From Eriocheir sinensis (Eukaryota; Arthropoda; Malacostraca; Decapoda; Varunidae), in the NCBI RefSeq assembly GCF_024679095.1, contig NC_066529.1:2677094-2741093 (forward strand): DNA of 64,000 nt. The letters are read 5' to 3'. Of the stretch, positions 48,806 to 61,436 are shown one piece after another (the stretch's first letter is position 1; each line of letters opens with the position of its first letter). The position numbers were made by a program, and so were the translations under genes. The notes beneath the pieces were generated by a model. It saw only the letters and a program-made list of their open reading frames with translations, was not told the origin of the DNA and did not search any database.

Positions 48806-49118
48806 TTACGTTTCTGCCTATGGTTCCGGTAGGCTTTCTTGGTGGGGTCTGATGGTCGGCCCCAGCCCGTTGTGGCGCAAGCAAGTGTTTATAGTGGCGC
48901 TATCTTGCTTGACTCATGCTGCCCCACGTAGTTCTTCATTAACCCTCTCCTTTAGAGAGATAATCTAGAGTCCGGGTTGCTAGGTGGTCTTCTGGACAGC
49001 GTCTTAGTCCACTCGGCAGTGACTGAAAAATCCCAGCTTGTGGCACAGGGCGGGACGCGAACCCGCGTCCTCCTTGACGCGGCGCCAACGAGCTGACCAC
49101 TCAGCCACCGCTTACCCA
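48806..49118 (-). mobile_element. tRNA-derived SINE, about 310 bp
   Basis: On the - strand GGGTAAGCGGTGGCTGAGTG plus GTCAGCTCGTTGGCG (A-box region) and ACGCGGGTTCGCGTCCCGCC (B box) head a ~300-bp element with GCGCCACTATAAACACTTGC near the tail and CGGGCTGGGGCCGACC. The tail adjoins the (CTA)n array, a common SINE 3' context. Confidence 0.75.
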
Positions 49119-50092
<974 letters not shown>

Positions 50093-50301
50093 CGTCATGC
50101 CCCGCGGACGTTAGTGTCATTTTTTTGTAATTATGAGTTGATGGTTTCGATTCTCGTTTATGTTTCAGGCTCTAATGCGTCTGCTGTTAGGGAGGGATAG
50201 GAATTCATATACAAGTAGACGGATGTTTAGGTGGATAGATAGAAAATAAAGGTAGATATAGGGAGGGAAACTACATACACTTTTCCTCTCCCTCCAGCGT
50301 T

Positions 50302-50560
50302 AAGGGGCTATTACACTGGGCAAATTTTCCGTGGATCTTCAGTCAAACCACGATTTCCGCTGGCGTGGTTCTCATATTTGCGTGGTTTTCTGACGTGTCC
50401 ACGATCTTCCAAAGCTACGGTAGATTTCACTGAAGGACGACGGTATTACTCATCATCTTCATCAGCAGCAATAACAACAAACAACTGAGAACCACGCCAG
50501 CGGAAATCGTAGTTTGACTGAAGATCCACGGGAAATATGCCCAGTATAATATCCCCTTTA
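50302..50560. mobile_element. Fold-back (palindromic) MITE-like element
   Basis: The left arm (AGGGGCTATTACACTGGGCA ... GATTTCCGCTGGCGTGGTTC) is mirrored by the right arm (GAACCACGCCAGCGGAAATC ... TGCCCAGTATAATATCCCCT). Arms are about 70 bp with a ~115-bp loop. No coding capacity. Confidence 0.8.
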
Positions 50561-51248
50561 GTTTCCTTCTGTTTCTTATGCTCTGAGGACGACAACTCCT
50601 CTTGTTCTTCCTCTTCATGTTCTCGTAAGGTGTCACGGTCAGTCCCTCATCAGTCCGTCCTTGACCCAGAAAATAAAAATGGTGAAAGGAATGAGAATAC
50701 TTCGTGGCGAGATGTTTCACCGGGAATTATTTACCCTGATGGAAGACTCGTATCTCGGTAGTACATGCGCAGTTTCCCTACTCGCTGGTGAGAAAAAGGT
50801 CACTTATTGAAATTGTTAGTATTATTGATAGTAGTAGTAGTAGCAGTGGTGGTGGTGGTGGTGGTGGTAGTAGTAGTAGTAGTATAGTAAAAGTAGTAGT
50901 AATAGTAGTATCCCCATTATGATCATCTGTAACAACAACAACAACAACAACAATACTAATAGCAATAATATTTTTTTTTCTTGGCGTTATATCATTGCTA
51001 TTTTCTTCCCCTCAGCACTGCGGCACACTTTATCCCCGCCATCCATCACGGGCGTCGTGGCGCTCCTCTGTGCAGCGGTAATCGGCCAACAAAGCGTCCC
51101 GTGGCATGGCGGGCCCACGCGCCGCCCCTCAACAACGGGACAACAACACAAACATTAATCTGTTCGTCTCCCTTGATGGGCGGCGATAAATATCACAACA
51201 CCAGACAAAGCCTCGGCGCAGACTCATTCACCCCTGCCCCCCACCCCC

Positions 51249-51250
<2 letters not shown>
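50561..51250. other. Gene-free stretch
   Basis: GGT/GTA/AAC triplet patches (about 50,820-50,960) and a GC-rich segment (about 51,010-51,150) without recognisable exon or RNA. Confidence 0.45.
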
Positions 51251-51251
<1 letters not shown>

Positions 51252-51301
<50 letters not shown>

Positions 51302-51412
51302 GATATCTTATGTTTTGTGTAATGATGAGAATCTCAGCGCTGTCACCTTGGCGGGAGGGGCGGCTGTGTGTGTTTATTTATTGCCTTCATCACCTGCTCG
51401 TTACTCAGACTC

Positions 51413-51505
<93 letters not shown>
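51252..51505. repeat. Two (CA)n microsatellites
   Basis: About 51,252-51,298 and 51,415-51,505, separated by about 115 bp of unique sequence. Confidence 0.95.
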
Positions 51506-51509
<4 letters not shown>

Positions 51510-51649
51510 GCACTAAAGCATTCAATTCATTAAATCACCATATTTTGATAAACAAATAAAATAATATTGGAATAAGAGGTGTACCAGTACAACGTCTTTG
51601 TAGTTACCTTTGCAATAGGTCACAACGAGTTTACTGTAACAATAATTTT

Positions 51650-52400
51650 TCACAGTTTATACCCATCCCCAGGGGGTACCACAAGGATCAGTGATAGGCC
51701 AATTTTTTTCCTGATATATATTAATGATATATGTAATGCAATTTCTAAATCTAAAATTACTATTTATGCTGATGACACCAGTCTGTTAACTGCCGATAAG
51801 GATATAAATTTACTACACTCAAACATAAGTTTAGAATTAAACTCAGTCCATCAGTGGATAAAATCTAATGAACTAAAACTTAATGTATTGGGCCATCCTC
51901 GTCTGCGGCAGCTGCTGTGTCTGCGCTGCAGGCACAGCAACGCGCACAGCGCCGCGCCGAGCACCATGAACACCTTCAGAATGTTTAGTGTTTTCATGTT
52001 GCTTTGAAATACTAAACTTTGGGCGAGGAGCGAATACACGCTTGAAGACGTCCTGACGAAGACTGAGATGTGTCCCGTGGCGGGCTGAGAAACACATATT
52101 GGACTACTCGAGGTTTATAAATGGTTGAAGGGCTTTAATAAGGGAGATATTCATAAGGTTATGTTGGGAAGAGAACCGGGTAGGACACGTAGTAATGGGT
52201 TTAAACTGGATAAATTCAGATTCAACTGGGACATAGGCAAAAATGGGTTTACTAACAGAGTGGTAGATGAGTGGAACAGGCTGAGCAGTCATGTGGTGAG
52301 TGCCAACACAATTGTCACATTAAAAAATAGATTAGATAAATTCATAGACAGTGATATTAGATGGGGTTTATGGCTGCCAGAGGAAGAGTCAGGTTGTTAC
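51650..52400 (+). pseudogene. Broken non-LTR retrotransposon (LINE) fragment
   Basis: 51,665-51,891 encodes reverse-transcriptase palm motifs: GVPQGSVIG in one frame, then, after a -1/+1 shift, LIYINDICNAIS and the catalytic YADDT. From about 52,100 the C-terminal part resumes (LEVYKWLKGFNKGD, GRTRSNGFKLDKFRFNWD, TNRVVDEWNRL). The roughly 200 residues normally between them are missing and replaced by an unrelated GC-rich piece. It is therefore a dead copy, probably jockey/RTE-like. Confidence 0.8.
51893..52097 (-). other. GC-rich insert within the LINE, with a signal-anchor-like frame
   Basis: On the - strand an ATG at 51,997 starts MKTLNILKVFMVLGAALCAL followed by LCLQRRHSSCRRRG: a short basic N-terminus and a hydrophobic segment, as in a signal peptide or type II membrane anchor. 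It runs into LINE sequence after about 35 codons with no clear donor. It could be a captured first exon of another gene, or chance. Confidence 0.35.
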
Positions 52401-52519
52401 TCAAACGCCGTTTTTTATTATGAATTCTTTATATCTGCTTCAGTGAACTGGACACGTGCGTGGGTCATGGGATGCTTCTTCGGAAGGTACATACATATAC
52501 ACGAAAAAAAAAAGGGTAC

Positions 52520-52690
52520 TGCTATTCAGAGTAGTAGTAGTGGTAGTAGTAATAGTAGTAGTAGTAGTAGTAGTAGTAGCAGTAGTAGCAATAGTAGTAG
52601 TAGTAGTAGTAGTAGTAGCAGTAGTAGCAGTAGTAGTAGTAGTAGTAATAGTAGTAGTAGTAGTAGATGTAGTAGTAGATGTAGCAACAA
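52520..52690. repeat. (GTA)n microsatellite with interruptions
   Basis: AGT/GTA triplets with GCA and GAT interruptions. Poly-Ser and poly-Val frames are artefacts. Confidence 0.95.
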
Positions 52691-52991
52691 CAACAGCGCC
52701 AGCATCAGTCTTACACAAAAATATATCAACAGTAATGGAATTTCCTGAGCTTTTTTTTTTTCGTATTTACTTATTACAAAGACATCCAACTCTTGCAGCA
52801 GTACAGTTTTCGTGGGTGTGTTTGAGTTTGCATGTGAGGAAAATCAAGGGAACTGGTACACACGACTGTGACGCTATCAAATGTCTAGTTTAGTCTGTCG
52901 TGTTTGATAATCGAAGCTAATTGTGCACACCATCAAAAACTATATTTACCACTCGAAAGAAAATTTGAGCACGTGGGCATTGATGTTATTC

Positions 52992-52993
<2 letters not shown>

Positions 52994-53083
<90 letters not shown>
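52994..53083. repeat. (GT)n microsatellite
   Basis: Perfect dinucleotide run of about 90 bp, just beyond the 3' end of the methyltransferase gene. Confidence 0.95.
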
Positions 53084-53085
<2 letters not shown>

Positions 53086-53207
53086 GTGTGCAGGTGTGTG
53101 AGTTCAGGTGTAGCTACGGTTTCAGTCATGCATCAGATCAGCTCCATGACAACTCTCCCTTTCGTCTGTACGTCGTCTCTCATTTCGCCTCGTCCTCGTC
53201 TCCTCCC

Positions 53208-55997
53208 TTACTTGGTGGCGGTGAAGGAGGTCCAGGTCAGCTGCCCCTTCTTGGCCAGGACCAGCTGCACGGCGCCCAGACACACACCGAGGAATGAAGC
53301 AGACAAAGCGAACATTAGAACCTCTCTTTAAGCCATCGCTCCTCTCACAAATACACATTCATTGGTGCTACACGTTCAGAGCCTCGACGGGGAAGGGTGT
53401 TGTCCGATTCTTTAGGTCAACACAGGGTCATCTAAGCCTCTAAGGTCAATAACAGCTTGGAAATTGTATGTGTAAACCTCCTCAGTGGCAGTGTAGAGGG
53501 AGGTTACGATTTTGAGATGCCAAGTAACGAGGGATAAGTCATATGTACCAATGTGCATGTGTGTGTGTTTGTGTGTTTTCGTTACCTGGTAGTTCCCGTC
53601 GTTTCCAGGATTGTCCGAACCCCCCACCTCCTCCGTCAGGATCTTGGTCAGCTCCTGCGAGAGGTCCTTCGCCGTGACGCCCTTGAAGCCCGCCTCGCGC
53701 ATACTCATAGCCAGGTTGTCTGCCGTCTCGAGGTGGCACGCTGACGGGGAAGAGGGAAGGGACAAGATTAAAAGAGATACGAAGGAATGGGTGCACATGG
53801 GATAAGTATTATGTAACGTTTAATAGTAACAAACACTCTTCAGTGGTCATAACGTGTGGTGTAGCGGACGTAACAGTAACAGAACATTATAGATTTAGAA
53901 GAATATTTGTGTGAGATAGAATAACAGATGAAATTGTATAATGAGGTTGTTATTGCGATGTAAGATAGGAAGAGAGAAACTTACGTGTTATGTAGCGGAC
54001 GTAACAGTAACAGAACATTATAGATTTAGAAGAATATTTGTGTGAGATAGAATAACAGATGAACTTGTAAAATGAGGTTGTTATTGTGATGTAAGATAGG
54101 AAGAGAGATTATAAACTTAGACGGGCAATATTGTGATGTACAAGCGTGACAAAACTATTAACTTGTAGGAGTATGTTAGTGTTGTGTATAATAGGAAGTG
54201 CTCTCATAAACCCAAGAGTGAGTGTTAGTTTGGAGTATAACAATCCCATATACTGTGCTTGATATCCTCCCTCGTGTTGTTCACTGACAATACTAAGATC
54301 GTAACATAAATGCCAAAAGTAAGTACTATGATAATAATGATCAGAGGAATGATATATAAATAGATACAATTAAAATGTCCACCAAGATTATTTTCAATAT
54401 ATGCATAATAACCGAAGCAGTGCACAATTGATTTTAAGAAGTTATATTAATCTAACATTTACTAATGGTTACTTAAGCTACAGACGTTCTTCTCGGCGGC
54501 ATATCTTCCCATTCCACAAATGCTTACTATTCACGTTATATCGAAATCACCGGACGAAAAATACTTATAATTTTCCGGTACTGGTTAAATTATGTTCTAG
54601 TGTGCTGACTAGAACACTGAGACAAGAAGCGAGCGTCTATTGCTATGTGTGTTATCCCATGTTATCCAGTGACTGTGTATAACCCGCAGTCTCCTTAAAA
54701 TGCAAAGGAATGGAGAGACAGGAAGATTACCATGGATTACGGAACAGAAATCGGTCGAGGGTGCTCAAATGGCAACTCAGAGTGACATGAACTTGGAGAG
54801 GCAACATTATGCGTAGAACCGATAACAGATGGATAACAAAGTAGCAGAGTGGCAACTTGGAAATTGTAAGAAGAGTCAAAACAGAGAGAATCAGAGAGCG
54901 AGAGAACTTGAGCACTACTATTATGTCAGTTAGTGCTAAATCCTCCGTTTTCTGCCACACTTGTCACGCTGGAACCACAAACGAAAATGAATGCGATTAG
55001 AACGTAGAAAACACAAAAAAACTATTCGTCGCCCAAGTTCACATATTCGGCAAGGCTTTCGTAGGAGTTTTGGGCCTTTCCTGGAGTAGTTTTATGACCC
55101 TGGTGGTGGTTTGACCCTTCTTCAGTAGCATGAACCTAAAGAATCACTCATTATAACCCGATTGACCCCCTCTTTGACCTTTAGAGATAGCTGAAGGGAG
55201 ACGCTAAAGTGTCTTATAATATCGGGCTATATAAACGAGCTTTTTAAACTGACAAGGCCATTAGGCGAAAGATTATAAAAAAGATTAATAAAAAATAAGT
55301 TTGGCTCACCTCTGCATCCTGATAGACTCTTTTATGCAATACACTTCCGCACCATGGTCGGAATTTTAAGACACTTTCAATTTGCACATCAACTATTTCT
55401 AAAGGTCAAAGAGGGGGTCAATCGGGTTCTAATGAGTGTTTCTTTAGGTTCACGGTACAGAGGAAGGGTCAAACTACCACCAGGGTCATAAAAACTACTC
55501 CTGAAAATGCCCAAAACTCCTCCTACGAAAACCTTGGCAAATATGTGACCTTAGGCGACGAAATGTGTTCAGATACGACCCTATGTTAGATCATTATAAA
55601 AGGAAGAGAAGACTAGCCATTGTTAAAGTTTGGTTCATCTATAGATATTAAGAAATTAGACTATGCAACCAGTCTTTTGGCATATCAGGTTAATAATGGT
55701 AAGCGTCCCTCTGTTTTCACCCTCGCCCCTGCCACACGGGACTCACCAGGCTGGGTGTGGGCGTGGGAGCAGCCGGCGGCCCCCTCGGTACTGGTTGAGG
55801 AGGAAGCAGAAGAGGAGCAGCCGCTGGTGTACTCAGTGATGAAGAACAGACCTCCCTTACGAAGCCATCTCTGTAAGGAAGGCGAGAAAGAGAGGATGAC
55901 GATGATGAGGAGGAAGAGGAGGAGGAAGGGCCGCTGGTGTACTCAGTGATGAAGGGCAGTTCCCCCTTACGAAGCCATCTCTGTAGGGAAGAAGATG

Positions 55998-56028
<31 letters not shown>

Positions 56029-57266
56029 GAGAGAAACCATCCATCATTAGCTCTCCTTTTTCGCTATCCCTCACTTTTGCTAGTTTTCAGTGCAGGTCAA
56101 GGGCACAACAAAATATAAAGACGCCCCCAAATCACTGTCCCCACGAAAGAAGGACAAGAGTTCCTACAAAAGAATATCAGTTTAGGTTAGGAATGTGTCT
56201 AAATCCACCCCTCTTGAAAGCGTTCGAGTTGTGGGTAAGAGAAAAGCCGAGGGTAAGCTGCTCCCGAGTTTACCATTGAAAGAGATAAAAGAATGAAGGG
56301 ATTGATTAACTCATGCACTAGGAAGTTGGACAGCATAGGAATGAGCTGGAGAAGAGAAACGAACGCGTGTATTGTGTTTGATTCTCCCCTCTTGAAAGCG
56401 TTTGAGTTTTAGGTAGCAGAAAAGTCGAGGGAAAGCTGCTGCCAAGTTTACTAGTGAAAGAGATTAAAGAAACTGATTAACTCATGCATTAGGAAGTTGG
56501 ACAGCATAGGAATGAGCTGGAGCAGAGAAACGAACATGTGTGGTGTGTTTAGATTATCCCCTCTTGAAAGCGTTCGAGTTGTAGGTAAGAGAAAAGTCGA
56601 GGGAATCTGGTCCCGAATTTACCATTGAAAGAGATAAAAGGAACTGTTTAACTCATGGAATAGGAAGTTGGACAGCATAGGAATGAGCTAGAGTAGAAAA
56701 AAGAACATGTGCAGTGACGCCGCGGGTGAGGTAGAGTCAAGCTTAGGACAGAGAGCAAGAAAATAGCGATAGAATATAAGAAGGAAAACAAAGCCGCCTT
56801 GGAATTCAACTTTTACCCCCATTATTCGCATCCCTCTTTCCTCCTCACCACGTGGCTTCAGTAGAGACTAAGAATCACTCACGTAGAATCTGCCAAACAC
56901 GTCCTGCTTCTTGGATAGGACGTGCAGCGCCTCCCGGCAGTAGATGACGTCGTAGGAGTCGTCGTTCCGCTCCAGTTGTGTCAGACACCCGGCCTCGAAG
57001 TGCAACTGTGAGGGGAAGAAGGACAATAAGAGACGGTGAGGGAGGAAGGGTGAACTGACTGAGACTGAAGTACGTTGATAGAGAAATATAGTAGATAACG
57101 AAGTAGATGGTAGATAGATAGTAAAGTAGATAGAGATGTAGAGATATAGATAAAAAGATTGATTAATGGGAAGACGATTGAAAAGAAAAAGAGAGAAAAA
57201 AGTTGGACTGGATTCGTTTCTGTTTCCTTTCTATCACAAAACTCAACAAAATAAACCATATGGGTG

Positions 57267-57320
<54 letters not shown>

Positions 57321-60300
57321 CACCTCAGCCTCACCTTCTGCCTCAGGTCTCCGTCCATCTTCACCTGACGCTCTATTGCCTTAAACACACGGGCGGGGCA
57401 GCGGTCGACCCCGTGTACTGTCACCTGGTAGTGTCTGACAAGGAACTCCGCCGACTCCCCGTGCCCGCAGCCCACCACCAAGACCCGCTGGCCCGCTTGC
57501 AACCCCAGCCGAGCAGCGAACGCCTGGTTGAGGGGGAGGAAAGAATGCTTGGGATAGGAGTTTGGATATGTGTCTGAGTAAGCGGGTGAGGGATGGATGC
57601 ACTGGTTGATTAAAGAAGGAAGGGAGTGTATCAGAGCGAGAGTGGATGCGTTATGGTGTTAGTGAGCGAGGGAGTGGAAAGAGTGAAAGGGATATACTGG
57701 TTGAGGTATTCATTGCGCGGGTGAGTGACGCAATAAATAAAGGAGGTACTGAGTAAGTCGGGGATGCAGTGAGTAAATGTAAGATAGAGTGAGTGAGTAA
57801 GTGAAGTTTTGATGAAGAGTTGAAATTAAACTGTTTCTCTGCCACTCCTTCAACATTAGCTAGTGATAAGACTGTTTCTGTTTCCTCACGCCACGAGGCA
57901 AGACACGGAAAACCCCTCTCGTTACTAGTCGTACATACCAATAAACTATCTATGTTTTGAATTATCCATCTATCTGTGTGTCTATCTACCTCCTTGTCTA
58001 CCCACCTACCTACCTATATATTTACCTACCTTCTTCTATTTATCTATCATTCTACCTACCTACCTACTTATCTACTTGTCTGTCTACCTATCTGTACCTT
58101 AGTCGAGGCCTCTCCACCCAGGGCGTCGCCGGGACCTCCGTCGGGCAGCGCGGCGCCGAGGGGACAGATGATGTGCTGGCGGGGCTCAGGCTTGTCCTCC
58201 ACGTCCCGCTCGCTCACCTTCCGCGCCAGGAAACACACTTGGTTGGCCGCGCTCTTGTACTGTAATGAGGCGGTGGGTCAGGCTTGGCAGGTGTGTCAGG
58301 TTTGTCTTGGAGTCGTGATTTATATTGTGTTTATTCTTTATTTTGTCACGATAGTTTTTGTTTTTTTTATGTGCGAGTTTATTTTGAGTGTATCATTTGC
58401 TATTTTCTTAAAGTTACGATGATTATTATTCCCTGATGAGCCCTTACATTAAGTTCGAGCTCATTCTCAGGAAGTTATTTATTTGCGGTGATCATGCTTT
58501 GTGACATCGTGTGGGTGAACGTGTAACGAGGTCCATTTCATCCCCATACCGAGGTGGACTTTTATCTGTGCGAGTTTTATTTCATGCGTCACTTTGCTGT
58601 TGCCTTATTACAGTTACGATTATCTCATCTCGGGTGCTTCTTATGTCCGTGAGTTTACCATTAGTGTGCCATTTCTTCCTCATGAACCGATTGACCTGTG
58701 TGTAAGGTGTGGGATGGGCTAGGATGCGACCAAAGCGTCTAGAATCCTTGGATGCGACTGTGTACGTATAAACAATGGTGACGAAAATGGCACTGAAGAG
58801 TATAAGGGTAGTGATTAAAAGGGTGATGTGCGATAATGAGGAGAGGTGGTATAACGTGACAGATTGGTATGGTTAAAAGGACAATGTGGCGTGATTAGCT
58901 CAACAGATACAGCAAAAGTGCGTTGACAGTGGCGCCGTATTGCAACAAAATAACGTGACTTTCAAGAGTGCGTAGCAAAGAGGCACCGTGCCGTGTTTAA
59001 ATACATCAGACAACTCAAGACAAAGTTTAAGGAACAATGATATATATGTATACTCTCCATAACTTTCCCTGAGCCAGATGTGAGGCAGGGAGATGACGTC
59101 ACATAACAGTACGGTGTAATAACAAGACACTGTGACATGGATAACTAATCAGACACACTCTAAGACACACGTGAAGTGACCAGCCTGCTCTCAACAGCAC
59201 TCAAACCAACTGTGAGTCCTCGTGTAGGCGGGGACCAGCACGGGTAAGGTAAACACTACGGCTACGCAAGAGGCAGGCGGCAAGCAAGTCTACGTTTATA
59301 TAAGCGAGGACGTTCTTGCAGCGGAGGAGCGAGAAGGCGGACTGCTGGGCGTCGCGGGCCTGCAGCAGGTGACTCACGTACTCCTCAGGCCGCCGGAAGA
59401 TGGTTGGGTTCTCAGCAGAGTGTATCGTTCCTGTGAGGTGGTCTGGTGTTACTTGCGTCCATCATTGCCAGATTATCGTACTCAAAGCCTCGTATATACC
59501 GGTTTCTGAGCCATAGCTATTGCCAAAAAACACCAATGATTAACCATTTTAACGATAACTAAATATGAAGGCAGTTATTGGGGTCGAGGAGGCAGTGTTT
59601 GGGTCGGAATTCGGCAAACACAGGAGGCTGAGTACGACAATCTGGCACCGTTGCTTCCGTCCCTTGATCAGCCGTCACAAACAGCACACTGGTGGCAGCG
59701 GTGAGATCCGGTGCGGTGGCGGGGCTCTGTGTGAAGGGGTGGTGCCAGTGTGCTTGTGCTAGGTTCTTTAAAGTCCGGGTGTTGTCCCTGTACTCGAGGG
59801 CTTTATTTACCGAGTCGCCACTTCCAGCAAAAGGGAAGGAACATATATATTTGTTTTGTTTATGTTTTGTGATATGGGAGTAAGCAGCACGGTGAAATTA
59901 CTGTTATTGTGGTAGCAGTGCATGTTAGTTATAAACCATGATATCCACCATTTAGCTTTATCCTACTGTGCATGAAAATGGTGACAACAGTGGTGCATGA
60001 AAAAGTTGCATCCACATTTAAATACGAGAACAACACATGACAATAACTTCTCCGTTTCTCTGTGGATATAAGTTTATGAACCGTGGACTCGTCTAAAAAG
60101 ATAATCACATCCACAAAACGGCAGTGAGCGCCCAATGACTGATAGATTAACACAGTACCTCCTCCATTGACATAAACCTTAACAAACACCTTTATCCCTT
60201 AGACGTATGCGGTTAGTGAGGGTTTAAGAGACACAGATTTATCCACCCACACAGATTCACTCACCCACGTTGCCGAAGCAGGACTCGCGGAAGAAGAAGT

Positions 60301-61374
60301 GGCCGCCGGGACTGAGCCAGGAGAGGACTTTGGGAAGGAAGCGGTCCAGCTCGGCGTCACTCAGGTACTTGAGGAGCCAGCTGCTGAACACCACGTCCAG
60401 GCTCCCCTCAGGCAGCTCCAGACTTGAGGTGAGGAGAAGGAGAAGAGTTGTAAGGATGTATTGTTATTGTTAAAATTTTCCCTCATTTTTCCTTTTTCTT
60501 TGCAAAATTGACCTCTCTTTCGGCCACCTCTTTGGATTCTTTTTTAGGAGCAGCGAGTAGCGGGCTTTTTTATTATTGTTTCCTTTTTTTGTGTGCCCTT
60601 GAGCTGTCTCCTATGTTGTAAAAAAAAAAATGGTTCAGCTTATCACTCGTTATTAGGTTTTACAGTTAAGGGACAAAAAGTAGTTATTAGAATGACTGTT
60701 GTTGCTGTTGCTGTTATTTTTCCTCTTAGCGTAGGGTTAAACATATTCCTTGTTATTGTTTGTTTGTTTTTTATAGCAGTGGCATTTTCTAACCTAACCG
60801 AGTAGTGACATTTCCTTACTCAACAGCCTCATTAATTATTTGTCCAAGGTATCAAAGCCATCCTCTTCTTTCTCTTCCTCCATTCGCTTTCATTTTCTCT
60901 CTCCTCTTCGTCTTGTCCTCCCCTCCCATCGCTTCCCTTCCGATCCCATCCCATGCCATCTAACAACTATCCATTCCCTTTCCCTTTGTTTCACCTCCTG
61001 GACACCCTCACCACCGCACCCATACTTCACTACCTCTGCTTTTTTACTATTCTTCTTTTTAATCAAGGGTATAGTAAGAAGGGAAGTCGGTTAGTGACGA
61101 AGGTACAGTGGGGGAGAAGGAAAGATAGCAGGAGTGTACAGTTGTATGGTGTAGGTCTGCTCTGTTCACGTTCACTCCCTTCCCCCCCTCACCACCACCC
61201 CCTCCCCTCCTTACTTCACCACGTCGTCGCAGATGTAGGACACGTGCGGGAAGTGATGGTTCTGGGCTCGGTTCTCCCTGATGAAGGCCTCAGACACGTC
61301 CACCGCCGTCACCTGCGCCGCCACCTTCGCCAGACTTGTCGTGAACCGCCTGCAGGAGAAAAAACGAAGGATAA

Positions 61375-61436
<62 letters not shown>

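Noticed and set aside
48534..48968. Long open frames across microsatellites (poly-Leu here; poly-Asn, poly-Tyr, poly-Val, Arg-Glu, Ser-Leu, His-Thr elsewhere)
   Set aside because: Simple repeats without stops give open frames in several phases and both strands; none has flanking splice sites or domain content.
57530..58097. A hidden exon encoding the missing STGG lead segment of methyltransferase domain 2
   Set aside because: I read both strands of intron 5 and found no such motif; exons 5 and 6 already join in phase with GGEASTK aligned to the expected position.
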